Below, one piece after another: positions 61,387 through 64,000 of a DNA stretch of 64,000 nucleotides. Within the stretch, counting starts at the first letter, position 1, and every line of letters begins with the position of its first letter. Location of the stretch: positions 30,444,853 to 30,508,852 of the forward strand of contig OY755241.1 of the NCBI GenBank assembly GCA_963576725.1. The letters run 5' to 3'. The position numbers were made by a program, and so were the translations under genes. This stretch comes from Azorinus chamasolen (Eukaryota; Mollusca; Bivalvia; Cardiida; Solecurtidae). The notes beneath the pieces were generated by a model. It had not been told where the DNA came from and ran no database searches. It saw only the letters and a list, made by a program, of their open reading frames with translations.

Positions 61387-61915
61387 GGTACTACATTTAC
61401 AAAGTGACTAGACAATGCTAAAATGAGGTAAGTATTTGCTGAAAAGTATTAGGTACTATATATTTACAAAGCGCTAATATGAGTTAAGTACTTACTAAGT
61501 GACTAAACAATGCTAAAAATAATTAGCTACAATATATTTAGAAAGTGACTAGACAGTTCTAAAACGAATTAGGTATTATATATTTACAAAGAGACTAGAC
61601 AATGCTAAACATAATTAGGTATTATATATATATTTACAAGGTGACCAGAAAGTGCTTAAAAGACTTACGTACTATAATTTTACACTCTGACTAGACAATA
61701 CTAAAACAGTTACGTATTATAAATTACAAAGTGACTAGACAATACTAAAATTAGTTACGTATTATACATGTACAAAGTGACTAGACAATGCTGAAACAGT
61801 TAGGTACTATACATTACAAAGTGACTAGACAATGCTAAAACAGTTAGGTGCTATACATTACAAAGTGACTAGACAATGCTAAAACAGTTACGTATTGTAA
61901 ATAACAAAGTCTTGA
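61387..61915 (+). repeat. ~45-62 bp tandem repeat (AAAGTGACTAGACAATGCTA)
   Basis: About ten units of ACAAAGTGACTAGACAATGC plus TAAAACAGTTAGGTA with variable ATATATTT spacers. Confidence 0.92.
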
Positions 61916-61939
61916 AACACACTATATGCCCATGTCCAA

Positions 61940-62105
61940 TGTATTAAATCTCCTGGCCTGGGTCTACATTGTTTGCATATGTCCCATGTATATTAGAAAT
62001 ATTCTGTAACCATTTGATCTGGATCGATTTTTGCCGATGTGCCATATTAGGAATAATATATAAGATCCCCCTGATCTGTATTTTCACTGTTTGTATACAT
62101 GCTTG
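61940..62105 (+). repeat. Diverged units of the 54-bp satellite
   Basis: GGGTCTACATTGTTTGCATA and CATTTGATCTGGATCG recur with growing divergence. Confidence 0.7.
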
Positions 62106-62590
62106 TTCAATGTATGGGCTCTCCTTCAGTATCCGTGTCTGTATTGTTTGTCTCTTTCCCACGTATGGGATCTCCTACAAGAACCATCTGATCAAGGTCT
62201 ACATTGTATGTTCTACGTATAGGATCTCCTACAAGAACCATCTGATCAAGGTCTACATTGTATGTTCTATGTATGGGATCTCCTACACGAACCATTTGAT
62301 CAAGGTCTACGTTGTATGTATCATGTATGGATCTCCTACAAGAACCGTCTGATCTAGGTCTACATTGTATGTTCTACGTATGGGATCTCCTACAAGAACC
62401 ATCTGATCAAGGTCTACGTTGTATGTTTTATGTATGGGATCGCCTACAAGAACCATCTGATCAAGGTCTACATTGTATGTCCCATGTATGGGATCTCCTA
62501 CAAGAACCATATGATCATGGCCTACACTGTATGTCACATGTATGGGATCTCCTACGAGAACCGTCTGATCGAGGTCTGCACTGTATGTTC
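62106..62590 (+). repeat. 54-bp satellite
   Basis: Units of GGGATCTCCTACAAGAACCA, TCTGATCAAGGTCTACATTG and TATGTTCTATGTAT, spaced 51-56 bp. Frames on both strands stay open because 54 is a multiple of three. Confidence 0.97.
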
Positions 62591-62935
62591 CATGTATGGG
62601 ATCTCTGATCAAGGCCTACACTGTATGTTCCATGAATGGGATCTCCTACGAGAACCGTCTGATCGAGGTCTGCACTGTATGTTCCATGTATGGGATCTCT
62701 GATCAAGGTCTACACTGTATGTCACATGTATGGGATCTCCTACGAGAACCGTCTGATCGAGGTCTGCACTGTATGTTCCATGTATGGGATCTCTGATCAA
62801 GGTCTACACTGTATGTTCCATGAATGGGATCTCCTACGAGAACCGTCTGATCAAGGTCTACACTGTATGTTCCATGTATGGGATCTCTGATCGAGGCCTG
62901 CACTGTATGTTCCATGTATGGGGTACTCTTCATGA
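62591..62935 (+). repeat. 94-bp higher-order repeat
   Basis: GGGATCTCTGATCAAGG occurs near 62598, 62691, 62785 and 62879 (period 94): a full 54-bp unit alternates with a 40-bp deleted unit. Confidence 0.95.
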
Positions 62936-63600
62936 TTACTCTGATATGTGTCCACACTTTTGCATACAATATATGTCCCATGTAATAGATCCTCTTAAGG
63001 ATCACTCCGACTCGCGTCTACATTGTTTGCATATGTACCGTATATGAAAAATCCTGTATCATTCATGAGCCCTTTGTAAATGTTAGGTATTATGCTATCT
63101 GCCAGATGACTTCATCATCGTGAGATAACGTACAAGGGAGATAACTGTTCTGCACTTACGATATTGCCAAGGAAATTATCGCTACTTCTTCTCCTTCCTT
63201 CAAAAATGAGGGTGGGTGAAGAACACGCGAGTGTGTGAGAGAGAAGAGAGAAAGATTGAGAGGGAGAAAGGGGGAGGGGGAGAAAGAGGGAGAGAGGTCC
63301 TCTTCAGGATAATCCTGATATGTCTACACTGTATACATACAATGTATTGGATCTGCACCAGGGTCACTCAGATCTACACTGTTTGCCTATGTCCTGTGTA
63401 TGGAATCTGTTCCATAAATCCTCTCCTCGTGCTTTACTCTGTTTGTCTCTGTCTCATGCATGGAATCTGCTTCAAGAGTCCTCTGATATAGGTCTACACT
63501 GTTTGCCTATATCCCATGTATGGAATCTGCTTCAAGAGTCCTCTGATATAGGTCTACACTCTTTGCCCATGCCGCCTGTGTAGAATCTGCTCAATGTGTT
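62936..63600 (+). repeat. Diverged 54-62 bp satellite units
   Basis: GGTCTACACTGTTTGCCTAT and GGAATCTGCTTCAAGAGTCC repeat; interrupted by a GA-rich tract. Confidence 0.85.
63222..63298 (+). repeat. GA-rich tract
   Basis: Purine-only GAGAGAAGAGAGAAAG and GGGGGAGGGGGAG stretch. Confidence 0.95.
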
Positions 63601-63738
63601 CAATATTACTTCTACCTTATACTTCTTATCACTAATTACTTCTTACTTACTAATTATACTTCTACCTCCAAATAGTTGATGTGTAAACAAAAGAAAAACG
63701 GGTGGGTGGAGAAAACATGTGTGAGAGAAAGAGAGGAA

Positions 63739-63739
63739 G

Positions 63740-63787
<48 letters not shown>
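63739..63787 (+). repeat. (GATA)n microsatellite
   Basis: About 12 GATA units. Confidence 0.98.
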
Positions 63788-63897
63788 GAGGATGGGAGGG
63801 AAAAGAGAGACAGAGATAGCAAGAGAGAGACACAGAGCGAAAGACAGACTGATACATAAACAGACAGAGACAAACAGAAAGAGACACGCACAGACGA

Positions 63898-63952
<55 letters not shown>

Positions 63953-64000
63953 GAAACATGGCAGGCAGACAGAGACCGACCGACAGACAGACAGACAGAG
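63788..64000 (+). repeat. (GA)n and (CAGA)n low-complexity DNA
   Basis: GAGAGACAGAG-type sequence, a long (GA)n near 63898-63945 and GACAGACAGACAG to the window end. Confidence 0.97.

Noticed and set aside
62106..63047. Many overlapping open frames on both strands (GDPIHGTYS, YENRLIEV)
   Set aside because: 54 and 94-bp satellite units keep frames open; not coding.
63643..63959. Ser/Leu/Tyr-rich minus frames
   Set aside because: Translations of (GATA)n and (GA)n repeats.

Overview
The window is eukaryotic and most likely from a bivalve mollusc. It is AT-rich and intron-dominated, with one recognisable host gene. Fold-back (hairpin) transposons are very dense, and there is a tandem repeat built on GACCTTTGACCTAGTGACC, a type I associate with bivalve genomes. 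The species is not determined, and the bivalve call rests on repeat style plus the gene's family, not on a database search.

Host gene: four + strand exons (27191-27372, 31949-32160, 46800-47075, 49299-49363) splice in phase into 244 residues. They encode LIM1, LIM2, a Q50 homeodomain and a short C-terminus, and match the Arrowhead (Awh)/Lhx6/Lhx8 LIM-homeodomain family, closest in my reading to insect Awh. The exon with the start codon was not found. The introns are about 4.6, 14.6 and 2.2 kb and are packed with repeats.

Repeats by region: nearly every kilobase holds short palindromic non-autonomous elements. One group duplicates TTAA and has CCCTTT/CCCATT ends (piggyBac-like); another duplicates TA and has CAGTAAAACC or CAGTAGAACC ends (pogo/Tigger-like). 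A third group is 60-80 bp GGATCC hairpins. The TTAA and TA groups share the palindromic centre CTCCTATAGGAG although their ends are unrelated. They are nested in each other, exchange ends, lose their hairpins, and have seeded satellites at 24855-25560 and 62100-63600. A 5'-truncated LINE lies at 11507-14916 inside a 30-bp satellite. A TIR element at 40209-42907 carries a tRNA-like unit inside each end. A possible 10.9-kb CACTG-ended element (34859-45769) fills most of the large Awh intron and contains a decayed antisense OB-fold/zinc-finger-like gene. The last 2 kb are satellite and simple repeats.

Unique islands at 3240-3480, 9680-10100, 18420-18955, 24240-24760 and 31330-31740 escape the repeats and are the best regulatory candidates. 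No transposase gene for any hairpin family is present, so they would have to be mobilised in trans.
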